A DNA stretch of 7,821 nt from Planctomycetia bacterium (lineage in GTDB: Bacteria; Planctomycetota; Phycisphaerae; Phycisphaerales; UBA1924), in the NCBI GenBank assembly GCA_005776545.1, contig SXOY01000145.1, positions 1 through 7,821 of the forward strand. The letters run 5' to 3'. This document shows, piece by piece, positions 1-7,821 of this stretch (positions within the stretch are counted from its first letter, which is position 1; the number at the start of each line of letters is the position of its first letter). A program made the position numbers and the translations under genes. Under the pieces are notes generated by a model that was given only the letters and a program-made list of their open reading frames with translations, ran no database searches and was not told the origin of the DNA.

Positions 1-692
1 ACGAGGTCGCCATCTTCGCCAGCATCGACAGTCACGATCTCGACTGGGCTTCCGCTCTCAAATTTCGCAGCTGCTACATATTGTCGAATCAAGGCGTGCG
101 ACTGTGAACGGGCTGTCGGTCCTTTGAAATCAATCACCAGCCGAAGCGAGGGTACATCCAGCCACATGGGTGGAAAATCGGGAATCAAAACCCCTGCGGG
201 TTTCACCTTCGGCGGCATCAAATCCAGCCCTTTGGGCAACTGCCGCGATTTCACACCGCGAAATTCCTCCTCCGAGAAACAGCCAATGAAACTCGAATAG
301 GGTTCAATCGCCCCCACATGCGCACCACGCAATAACCGACACGAAACTCGCGATGCATGCAACAACACCCCGGTTGGTCCACCAACTGCGGGAAATTCGG
401 TTGCCAGCGTTTCAAGCGAAGGTTCGGCAAGCACCAGGTCGCCGCGCTCCATGCGCTTGCGTGCCCGCCATAGTCGCTCGGAAAAAACTGCATATTCCGC
501 GGCCTTCTCAGCAAGTTCTCCATCAACGCTTGCCACACGGTCCCACGAAATTTCTGAACTTTGCGTCGAGTCCTTTATCACTACCCCATTGATCGAGACA
601 CTCATCACCTGTCCGGGCGGACTGATTTCTCGCTCCCTCAGCGTGACGCCGGCCATCACGCTCGCAGCAATCATCGCAAGCAGCACGCTCAC
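1..692 (-). CDS. Putative secreted protein of unknown function, 3' end outside window
   Basis: I do not recognise this family. On the minus strand the frame is open from a GTG at 690-692 to the left edge, about 230 codons with no stop. The start is chosen because GTGA overlaps the TGA of the upstream vWA gene by four bases, a usual arrangement for translational coupling, and a purine-rich GGGGAAGG lies just upstream. Residues 1-15 are hydrophobic and small (VSVLLAMIAASVMAG), consistent with a short signal peptide or membrane anchor. Residues about 28-60 look beta-rich (SVSINGVVIKDS, EISWDRVASVDG). Residues about 60-125 look helical, with alternating charged and aliphatic positions. A later segment (WLDVPSLRLVIDFKG) again looks like beta strands. 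Its position suggests co-expression with the vWA protein, perhaps at the cell envelope; that is inference. An ATG at codon 7 is an alternative start. Confidence 0.72.
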   Translation of the reverse strand, partial: MSVLLAMIAASVMAGVTLREREISPPGQVMSVSINGVVIKDSTQSSEISWDRVASVDGELAEKAAEYAVFSERLWRARKRMERGDLVLAEPSLETLATEFPAVGGPTGVLLHASRVSCRLLRGAHVGAIEPYSSFIGCFSEEEFRGVKSRQLPKGLDLMPPKVKPAGVLIPDFPPMWLDVPSLRLVIDFKGPTARSQSHALIRQYVAAAKFESGSPVEIVTVDAGEDGDL

Positions 693-1699
693 GGCCTTCC
701 CCGCTGACTGGCACCCGCAATATATGTGTACGTGCCACCCGATTCGCGTGCAATCCGCTTGAGTAGGCTCTCGCCTTCTGCACTTTCAAAACAGATGCAG
801 TGCACCGGCACGCGATACTCTCGATTCAGGAGCAAGATCATCTCGCCTTCATTTTCTGGGATTTCTCCATCGGTCAGGAAGTAGATCGCATCGGGCCGTG
901 GTTTGAGATCAAATACCAACTTGAATGCAGTTCCAGGATTTGTGCCGCCCTGTGGCCGTAACCCATAAATCTCACCCCGTGCCCAACGTTTCCCTTTGTC
1001 ATCCGCAAATGTCCACGCACGGCGATTTCCAAGCGGCGTGACATCCGATGAAAACGCTGCCACCATAAAGCTAAAATTTTCCGCCAGCGCGTTGATGCTT
1101 TTGGTAAGTTGCTCGCGCAGTTCGGCAATTCTTCCGCCATTGTCACTACCGTCACCCATCGATCCCGAAACGTCGACGATGTAAGCAAACCGCGAACCGC
1201 GGGCTTCAATTCCGAAGAAACTTGTACCGCCGCTACCGCCTGAACCGCCAAGTCCAACGCCGCCCTCGCCGCCAACATCGCCGCCGCCTGACACGGTTCC
1301 AATGCCACCGAGTTCACTCGATCCACCGGTAGCATCGGTCTCGGCGGAGACATCGAGTCCACCCAGATCAGTCACCGACACTGAAACTTCTGCTGGGATC
1401 GTCGGGGTGTCCGTTCCGGGGGCAGCATCCTGAATCTCGGCGAATTCGCCCTCGGTCATCACTGCCAGGCCAACTTCCTCGCCACCCTTCCCCGTTCCAG
1501 GGGTTCGACCATCACCAAATCGAATGAAATACGCACCCACCAGAAACAGCGTGTGAATGACGATTGAGAGCGCGATCCCCGCCACCGAAGCGCGCAGGAC
1601 CCATTTCATGATCACTGCTTGAAGCGTCGGTGGTGCATCTGGATACACCTCAGGTGGACCTTGGCTTGAGTCTCGAAATTGAATCGGGGTCGGCTCCAT
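689..1699 (-). CDS. Membrane-anchored von Willebrand factor A (vWA) domain protein
   Basis: This 336-residue protein has three parts. A short N-terminal tail is followed by one hydrophobic segment at about 35-58 (ASVAGIALSIVIHTLFLVGAYFI), probably a single membrane span or uncleaved anchor. A Ser/Thr- and Gly-rich linker covers about 100-160. A vWA domain runs from about 168 to the end. The metal-ion-dependent adhesion site is complete: DVSGS at 176-180 (DxSxS), Thr253 in GGTNPGTAF, and Asp277 in FLTDGE. vWA domains with an intact site usually bind a protein ligand through a divalent cation; the ligand here is unknown. The ATG at 1697-1699 has a strong AGGAG seven bases upstream. The gene follows pyrH by 81 bases on the same strand and overlaps the next gene by four bases. 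Many planctomycete proteins share this anchor-linker-vWA layout. The broad call is firm; the role is not known. Confidence 0.9.
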   Translation of the reverse strand: MEPTPIQFRDSSQGPPEVYPDAPPTLQAVIMKWVLRASVAGIALSIVIHTLFLVGAYFIRFGDGRTPGTGKGGEEVGLAVMTEGEFAEIQDAAPGTDTPTIPAEVSVSVTDLGGLDVSAETDATGGSSELGGIGTVSGGGDVGGEGGVGLGGSGGSGGTSFFGIEARGSRFAYIVDVSGSMGDGSDNGGRIAELREQLTKSINALAENFSFMVAAFSSDVTPLGNRRAWTFADDKGKRWARGEIYGLRPQGGTNPGTAFKLVFDLKPRPDAIYFLTDGEIPENEGEMILLLNREYRVPVHCICFESAEGESLLKRIARESGGTYTYIAGASQRGRP

Positions 1700-1780
1700 G
1701 CCACTTCTCCTGCAACAACCTTATACCCCGCAACCGCCCCTTTGGTTGCAGCCTTGCTCGGACTTGACCGAATTAGACGC

Positions 1781-2539
1781 TCAGGGGCTTACCACAGTTC
1801 CCACATCTGCCCCGCCAATCACCCGCGCAATATTGCCCGACTTCTTGAAATCAAAGACCAGCACCGGGATCTTGTGTTCCTGGCACATTGCCAGCGCTGT
1901 CATATCCATGATTTTCAGGTTTTTTGCGATGGCCTCGGCCATGCTCAGCTTGTCGTACCGCGTCGCTTTGGGGTCCTTCTTTGGGTCTGCCGAATACACC
2001 CCATCAACCTTCGTCGCCTTCATCAGGATTTCGCAATCAAGCTCTCTGGCCCGCAGTGCTGCACAGGTATCGGTCGTAAAGAACGGGTTGCCCGTCCCTG
2101 CACCAAGAATCACCACGCGGCCTTTCTCCATATGCCGAATCGCCCGGCTCCGGATAAACGGCTCTGCCACCGCACGAATCTCGATCGCACTCATAACGCG
2201 GCAAGGAACTCCCAGATTCAGCAACGTTTCCTTCAGCGCCATCGCATTGATCACGGTCCCCAGCATTCCCATGTGATCGGCCGTTGCCTGCGGGATTCCC
2301 CCATGCGTGGCGAGTTGTGCCCCGCGGATGAAGTTGCCGCCCCCTACCACGATCGCAACCTGAGTTCCAAGCCCAATCGCCGCCTTCAGTTCGTTGCCAA
2401 TAACCCCAAGTTCCGCGGCATCCAGCCCAAACCCGCCGGTTTCACACAACGCCTCTCCCGACAATTTCAGCAAAACCCGCCGATATTTTGGCGTCGTTGC
2501 GTGTGGTGTGTGGGCAGTCGCCAGGGTGGCAATTGTCAT
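1781..2539 (-). CDS. pyrH: UMP kinase (uridylate kinase)
   Basis: This is the bacterial hexameric UMP kinase of the amino-acid-kinase fold. It phosphorylates UMP to UDP with ATP in the cytoplasm, the first committed step from UMP to UTP and CTP. The 252 residues carry the family motifs in order: LLKLSGEAL at 23-31 (phosphate binding), GGGNFIRG at 66-73, DHMGMLGTVINA at 88-99, GAGTGNPFFTTDT at 146-158 (UMP site), KVDGVYSADP at 177-186, and MDMTALAMC at 211-219. It aligns almost end to end with the E. coli enzyme, with an N-terminal extension of about 12 residues rich in Thr, Ala and His. The ATG at 2537-2539 has AGGAG seven bases upstream, which supports this start. It is transcribed away from frr, unlike the common rpsB-tsf-pyrH-frr order, and lies upstream of the vWA gene on the same strand. 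Confidence 0.97.
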   Translation of the reverse strand: MTIATLATAHTPHATTPKYRRVLLKLSGEALCETGGFGLDAAELGVIGNELKAAIGLGTQVAIVVGGGNFIRGAQLATHGGIPQATADHMGMLGTVINAMALKETLLNLGVPCRVMSAIEIRAVAEPFIRSRAIRHMEKGRVVILGAGTGNPFFTTDTCAALRARELDCEILMKATKVDGVYSADPKKDPKATRYDKLSMAEAIAKNLKIMDMTALAMCQEHKIPVLVFDFKKSGNIARVIGGADVGTVVSP

Positions 2540-2631
2540 AGAGTGTCTCCTGCGGCGATGATTCGAGTAGTAACCGGACGTATCATGTATATCGACGACG
2601 GACCATATGCCGCCTTTTGGAGTTTTGCCCT
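2540..2631. promoter_or_regulatory. Shared divergent promoter region between pyrH and frr
   Basis: These 92 bases separate the start codons of two essential genes transcribed in opposite directions, so promoters for both should lie here or overlap the gene starts. Both ribosome-binding sites can be seen: AGGAG before pyrH on the minus strand, and GGAG at 2619-2622 before frr. The centre is A/T-richer than its flanks (TATCATGTATAT at 2581-2592, CATATG at 2604-2609) and could hold -10 elements. I could not pick convincing -35/-10 pairs on either strand. The promoter role is inferred from gene orientation. Confidence 0.5.
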
Positions 2632-3207
2632 ATGACCACTGATCCAGACACCATTCTCCTCGAAGCCGAAGAGGTCATGAAGAAATCCGCCGACTACCTC
2701 CGCTCCGAGCTTCGGGGTATTCGCACCGGCCGCGCTACTTCGGCACTGGTCGACTTCCTTAAAGTCGATTACTACGGCTCGATGCAGGACATGAAAAACC
2801 TCGCGAGCATCTCGGTGCCTGAGCCTTCACAGCTTCTCATCAAGCCTTTTGATGTCGGGGCTATTGCGGCAATCCGCACCGCGATCGAAACCAGCGGTCT
2901 AGGTCTCAATCCCATTGTCGAGCAAAAGCACATCCGACTGAACGTCCCCGCGCTCTCCGCCGATCGTCGCACCCAGCTCGCGACACGCTGCAAGAAGCTT
3001 GGTGAAGAGTCGAAGGTCGCGATTCGCAATGTCCGCCGCGATGCCAACAAACACGCCGATGGTCTGGGCAAAGCTCCAGGATCCAAGCATTACCCTGAGG
3101 ATGAAATCACGCAACTCAAGGACGAAATCCAAAAGCTGCTCAAGAAGTTTGAGGATGAAGTAGATAAGTTCGTCGAGTCGAAGACCAAAGAAATCATGAC
3201 CGTCTGA
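2632..3207 (+). CDS. frr: Ribosome recycling factor
   Basis: The ribosome recycling factor works with EF-G to split the post-termination ribosome into subunits. The 191 residues match the usual size of about 185 and align along the whole E. coli protein. Visible motifs are LRGIRTGRA at 27-35, VDYYG at 45-49, the GLGLNP turn at 89-94, and the highly conserved RNVRRDAN at 132-139 in the long helical domain. The charged C-terminal helix (about 155-188) closes the three-helix bundle. I chose the ATG at 2632 because GGAG at 2619-2622 lies nine bases upstream and the family begins here. An in-frame TTG at 2617 would add five residues but overlaps that binding site. The gene is the only one on the plus strand. 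Its stop lies four bases from the stop of the converging AIM24-family gene. Confidence 0.97.
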   Translation: MTTDPDTILLEAEEVMKKSADYLRSELRGIRTGRATSALVDFLKVDYYGSMQDMKNLASISVPEPSQLLIKPFDVGAIAAIRTAIETSGLGLNPIVEQKHIRLNVPALSADRRTQLATRCKKLGEESKVAIRNVRRDANKHADGLGKAPGSKHYPEDEITQLKDEIQKLLKKFEDEVDKFVESKTKEIMTV

Positions 3208-3212
3208 TTTCT
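3189..3212. terminator. Inverted repeat at converging gene ends, possible bidirectional terminator
   Basis: AGAAATCA at 3189-3196 and TGATTTCT at 3205-3212 form a perfect 8-bp inverted repeat around an 8-base loop. The right arm begins with the frr stop codon (3205-3207), and its last base is the first base of the complement of the opposing stop (3212-3214). The stem is A/T-rich and has no U-run after it on either strand, so it is a weak candidate for an intrinsic terminator. Its position at a tail-to-tail junction is what suggests the role. Confidence 0.35.
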
Positions 3213-4006
3213 CAGTCGTTGTCACCCATCAACATATCGCCGACGCCGCCCAGGATTGACCCCTGGTCGCGCCCGCCTTTTCGTGCGCTGGCGGCCATGA
3301 TCCGGTCGGCCAAGCGTGCAAATGGCAATGTTTGCAACCAGACTTTTCCCGGCCCTCGAAGTGCGACAAAGAACACACCCTCGCCGCCGAACAGCATGTT
3401 TTTGATACCCGGCACCATTTGAATGTCGTAGTCGACGCTGGTTTCAAAAGCCACGAGACACCCAGTGTCAACACGCAACAATTGCCCAGGCCTGAGCACA
3501 TGTTCGCAGATTGTCCCGCCCGCATGAATGAACGCCAAACCTTCGCCAGTTGGTGAAGAGACCTTCTGCAAAATAAAACCTTCGCCGCCGAAAAAGCCCG
3601 CGCCAATCTTTTTTGTAAACGCAATATCAACCGTTACGCCGCGGGCAGCGCACAAGAAACTATCCTTCTGACAGATCACCTGGCCGCCATGCTGACTCAA
3701 TTGCAACGGCACAATCTTGCCTGGATAAGGTGCTGAAAACGCAACATCCGATCTCGTCGATCCGTTGTTAGCGAAGTACGTAATGAAGAACGACTCGCCG
3801 ACCACCATGCGTTTGCCAGCTTCAAATAACTTCCCGAACAGCCCCTTGCCTTCCGACATCGACATCTGCGTCGCCATCTCGATGCCTTCCTGCATATACA
3901 GCATCGACCCCGCTTCAGCCACGCACGCCTCGCGCGGATCAAGCGTCACGATCACTGCCTGCATGTCATCGCCGATAATCCGATAGTCAATCACATCAGT
4001 CGCCAT
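3212..4006 (-). CDS. AIM24 / TIGR00266 family protein
   Basis: This 264-residue protein belongs to the AIM24 family (TIGR00266, formerly DUF124), a beta-rich fold found in bacteria and archaea and in yeast mitochondrial Aim24. No enzymatic activity is established for the family as far as I know. Typical segments are AEAGSMLYM at 30-38, the Gly-rich GAGFFGGEGFILQKVS at 135-150, HAGGTICEHVL at 161-171, MLFGGEGVFF at 204-213, and GPGKVWLQTLPFARLADRI at 218-236. The last of these is the family's most recognisable stretch. The tail after about 240 is Gly- and Asp-rich and probably flexible. No signal peptide or membrane span is seen, so it is probably cytoplasmic. The ATG at 4004-4006 has AGGAG nine bases upstream. 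It is preceded by a 159-base spacer, so it probably has its own promoter. It converges on frr with four bases between stops. Confidence 0.92.
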   Translation of the reverse strand: MATDVIDYRIIGDDMQAVIVTLDPREACVAEAGSMLYMQEGIEMATQMSMSEGKGLFGKLFEAGKRMVVGESFFITYFANNGSTRSDVAFSAPYPGKIVPLQLSQHGGQVICQKDSFLCAARGVTVDIAFTKKIGAGFFGGEGFILQKVSSPTGEGLAFIHAGGTICEHVLRPGQLLRVDTGCLVAFETSVDYDIQMVPGIKNMLFGGEGVFFVALRGPGKVWLQTLPFARLADRIMAASARKGGRDQGSILGGVGDMLMGDND

Positions 4007-4066
4007 ATACCCAGTCTCCTAAACCTGTTTCTAATCACTTTAGTCGGAACCCATGTGCCTTGGTTT

Positions 4067-4076
4067 CACATATGTG
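4067..4076. repeat. 10-bp perfect palindrome upstream of the AIM24-family gene
   Basis: CACATATGTG is a perfect palindrome 60 bases upstream of the AIM24-family start codon. Its place and symmetry would suit an operator for a dimeric regulator, but a single short palindrome can arise by chance. I found no second copy in the adjacent spacer. Confidence 0.25.
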
Positions 4077-4088
4077 TTGTTTGTCTTC

Positions 4089-4121
4089 CTCTGCGTCTCT
4101 GCGTCTCCGCGACCTCTGCGT
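4089..4121. repeat. Imperfect tandem 8-mer repeat (ctctgcgt)n
   Basis: Two exact copies of ctctgcgt (4089-4104) are followed by a diverged copy ctccgcga (4105-4112), one spacer base and another exact copy (4114-4121). On the minus strand it reads as repeats of acgcagag. It lies in the non-coding spacer between the CYTH gene stop (4166) and the AIM24-family start (4006). From memory, similar acgcagag-type tandem tracts recur between genes in many environmental bacterial genomes. Whether this one is dispersed in its own genome cannot be seen from one window. Confidence 0.7.
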
Positions 4122-4165
4122 ACATGACCCCGTCCTCTTGCAGCACAACGATCTTCTCCCGGTAC

Positions 4166-4693
4166 TTACCTCGCCGCTTTATCCGCCTCCTGCGCTGCCG
4201 CCATCATGTCGCAATACGACACCGCGATCGCCTCGCCCAGCGCTGGCCCGAAGTGCTCCTTCAAGAAATTCACTGCGTGCTGGCACCGCCCAATGTGATA
4301 CGCCTCTGTCACCAAAGCCTCAAATTCCACAAACGTCCCCAGCGACTCCACCACATCCAGGTGAATCCGCACGTTCTCATACATATACAACTCTCGCTTC
4401 TTGCTCACCACCACCCACACCGGCAACTGCTGCGTTCCATATCGCTCCAGCGCCTCTTCCTCAGAATAGATCACAAACTGCGAGATCCGCGGCCGCGCGT
4501 GATTCGCACGCTCGTAATACACCCACTCGGGCGGCTCACCCTCGGTCTCTCGCCGCTTCAACCGCCCTGTCGCCAATTTGTAATATGTATCCGTCTGCTT
4601 CAATGTCGCAATGAACCCAGCACCCGACAACTTCGCCAGACCGCGTGCCAGACTCAAATCTCGTAACTCATACTTGCATTCCACATTCTGCAT
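4166..4693 (-). CDS. CYTH domain protein (class IV adenylate cyclase / triphosphatase-like)
   Basis: This 175-residue protein has a CYTH domain over about residues 1-130. The fold is an antiparallel beta tunnel that binds triphosphates with divalent metal; members include CyaB adenylate cyclases, thiamine triphosphatases and inorganic tripolyphosphatases. Visible landmarks are NVECK at 3-7 (the ExExK position), QTDTYY at 33-38, GRLKRRE at 43-49, YYER at 59-62, KKREL at 98-102, VRIHLD at 108-113, and the FVEFE strand at 121-125 with its paired Glu. The first Glu of ExExK is Asn here, so the substrate and even activity are uncertain. A helical tail ends with AVSYCDMM. I chose the ATG at 4691-4693 because the family starts there and a purine-rich tract (GGGGGAAGAG) lies immediately upstream. 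An in-frame ATG at 4718-4720 overlaps the ligA stop (ATGA) and would add nine residues. The gene lies directly downstream of ligA, probably in the same transcript. Confidence 0.85.
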   Translation of the reverse strand: MQNVECKYELRDLSLARGLAKLSGAGFIATLKQTDTYYKLATGRLKRRETEGEPPEWVYYERANHARPRISQFVIYSEEEALERYGTQQLPVWVVVSKKRELYMYENVRIHLDVVESLGTFVEFEALVTEAYHIGRCQHAVNFLKEHFGPALGEAIAVSYCDMMAAAQEADKAAR

Positions 4694-4716
4694 CTCTTCC
4701 CCCACTTTTCCACACC

Positions 4717-6939
<2,223 letters not shown>

Positions 6940-6953
6940 TCAAAAACCAGCCC

Positions 6954-7235
6954 CTACCTGCGTGACTGAATCATTTCCCAGCCCGTTTTCCCCAAAATTT
7001 TCTTCGGTGCCCGTGGATCCTCTTCTGCCTGCAACTCCCAGCAGCAATGAATCCCATAGATTTCTTCCGGCTTCATTGTCGGCTTCGTAATTTCAAACAT
7101 CGCCCACGTTGTCGACCCCACCATGCCCACCCCGACATCCTTCTTGGGTCGATGCTTTGACTTCCCATATTCAAACCTGAACAAACGAGCCAAAATCTCC
7201 TTCTTCTGCGGCGGCCAATAGATCTTCCGCTTGTC
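6954..7235 (-). pseudogene. 3' part of HEAT-like gene, cut off by an in-frame TAG
   Basis: Directly after the TAG at 7236-7238 the same frame stays open for 93 codons, to a TAG at 6954-6956. The translation looks like real protein: DKRKIYWPPQKKEI, then RLFRFEYGKSKHRPKKD, VGVGMVGSTTWAMFEI, and a close with IHCCWELQAEEDPRAPKK. From memory, planctomycete HEAT-like proteins of this kind end with a segment of the type LYD-R--YWPP followed later by HCCWEL---DPRAP, so the stop stands where a Tyr codon (TAT or TAC) would be. There is no ATG near the front. The first TTG (7191-7193) has GGAG only three bases upstream, and the next (7185-7187) has it twelve bases upstream, so independent translation is unconvincing. 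If it is separate, it is a small basic protein of about 79 residues. Twenty bases separate its end from the TTG option of ligA. Confidence 0.62.
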
Positions 7236-7821
7236 CTACAAACTGATTGAACTAGGAGCTTCCCCATACTCATTAGGGTGCCGCAGCCAGCTCGCCATCT
7301 CACTCATCGCAGCAAAATCCGGCTCTGTCGCACTCTTTGGTATCAGCCCCTTCTTCCCGATCTCATTCAGATACACACAAGCCTGTTCGCTGTAATTACA
7401 ATCGCTGCACTTCTCTACAAGATACTCAAGTCCAGTTTTGTCGCCCAACTTGGCCGTCGCCCATGCAACTTCCATCTGAATCTCTGAATCCTTGATCTTT
7501 CGTGCCAGTTCAATCAGAGACTTTCGCCGCGCTGCAGATAGAAACGGCAGTGCTGCACACGCGCTCACCGCTTTACTGGATTCCTCAGGCTTGACGTTCG
7601 TCAGCAACTTTGTCAGCCGTCCTTGCCCCTGCGCCGAATCAAATGGGTGCTTTTTCAATCCATGTTCGCGACATGCCGAATTGGCCGCGTCCAGCAAGCA
7701 AAGTCCCAGAAACTTCTCGGGTAGTTTCTTCCCAAGCTCGCCAAAGAGCAGTTCCGCCCCAATATGCCCCTCGCCATACGCCATCAGCGCAACCGACCAC
7801 AGATACTCATCGCTCGCAAAC
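7236..7821 (-). CDS. HEAT-repeat-like protein, 5' end outside window, ends at a probably premature TAG
   Basis: The frame is open from the right edge to a TAG at 7236-7238, giving 194 visible residues. It is almost wholly helical, with paired amphipathic helices typical of HEAT or Armadillo-like solenoids, for example RRKSLIELARKIKDSEIQME, VAWATAKLGDKTGLEYLVEK and YSEQACVYLNEIGKKGLIP. It ends in FAAMSEMASWLRHPNEYGEAP. Such solenoids usually act as protein-binding scaffolds; no catalytic motif is seen. The ATG at 7782-7784 is probably internal, since in-frame residues (FASDEYLWSVAL) continue upstream to the edge. A stretch near 7621-7647 encodes PFDSAQGQG, which looks like a translated dispersed repeat. 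Because the same frame continues with protein-like sequence after the stop, the product is probably missing about 93 C-terminal residues. It lies upstream of ligA on the same strand; a link to DNA repair is not shown. Confidence 0.72.
   Translation of the reverse strand, partial: FASDEYLWSVALMAYGEGHIGAELLFGELGKKLPEKFLGLCLLDAANSACREHGLKKHPFDSAQGQGRLTKLLTNVKPEESSKAVSACAALPFLSAARRKSLIELARKIKDSEIQMEVAWATAKLGDKTGLEYLVEKCSDCNYSEQACVYLNEIGKKGLIPKSATEPDFAAMSEMASWLRHPNEYGEAPSSISL

Noticed and set aside
523..789. Minus-strand frame of 88 codons across the end of the vWA gene
   Set aside because: It sits in a different frame from both the vWA gene and the GTG-started downstream gene, each of which explains the sequence better.
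874..1362. Minus-strand frame of 162 codons inside the vWA gene
   Set aside because: It overlaps the vWA gene in another frame, including the Gly-rich linker and metal site, and shows no domain or ribosome-binding site.
1728..1751. Inverted repeat GCAACC / GGTTGC between pyrH and the vWA gene as a terminator
   Set aside because: The stem is only 6 perfect pairs (8 with a wobble) and no U-run follows on the minus strand, so I would not call a terminator; the two genes may be co-transcribed.
1679..2635. Plus-strand open frame of 318 codons opposite pyrH
   Set aside because: It is antisense to a certain pyrH, has a basic low-complexity composition, and ends by overlapping the frr start in another frame.
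4055..4666. Plus-strand frames of 184-203 codons through the repeat spacer and CYTH gene
   Set aside because: They are mostly antisense to the CYTH gene, with Ser/Pro/Arg/His-rich composition, and the front part merely translates the tandem 8-mer tract.
7073..7303. Minus-strand frame of 76 codons over the TAG junction
   Set aside because: Its Arg-rich translation has no protein-like pattern, and it overlaps the HEAT-like frame that reads sensibly on both sides of the TAG. It does not look like a frameshift continuation.

Overview
This window looks like ordinary bacterial chromosome, most probably from a planctomycete, perhaps of the Phycisphaerae type. That assignment is inferred from how the proteins look: a membrane-anchored von Willebrand A (vWA) protein with a long Gly-rich linker, a long NAD-dependent DNA ligase with an insertion near its last HhH hairpin, and an interrupted HEAT-like protein of a kind I associate with this phylum. 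No rRNA or marker alignment was available. All genes except frr lie on the minus strand. No tRNA, rRNA, CRISPR array, transposase or phage gene was seen, and no stretch over 300 bases lacks a gene.

Left block (1-2539, minus strand). pyrH (UMP kinase) is followed by a membrane-anchored vWA protein. A third gene starts at a GTG that overlaps the vWA stop codon by four bases and runs off the left edge. This third gene codes for a putative secreted protein of unknown function. It has a clear open frame of at least 230 codons.

Middle (2540-4165). frr (ribosome recycling factor) is transcribed rightward, head-to-head with pyrH across 92 bases, instead of following pyrH as in the common rpsB-tsf-pyrH-frr order. 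It converges on an AIM24/TIGR00266 gene with only four bases between the two stop codons, and those stops sit in or at the edge of an 8-bp inverted repeat. The spacer upstream of the AIM24 gene holds a 10-bp palindrome and an imperfect tandem 8-mer repeat (ctctgcgt).

Right block (4166-7821, minus strand). A HEAT-like gene enters from the right edge, followed by ligA (NAD-dependent DNA ligase) and a CYTH-domain gene, with short gaps suggesting one transcript. The HEAT-like frame is broken by a single in-frame TAG at 7236-7238. The same frame continues for 93 more codons of protein-like sequence that has no good start of its own, so this looks like a recent nonsense mutation, a readthrough site or a base-call error.

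I see no convincing new multi-gene system. The points most worth checking are the in-frame TAG, the separated and divergent pyrH/frr pair, the stop-codon hairpin, the vWA/secreted-protein pair, and the motif substitutions and insertion in LigA.
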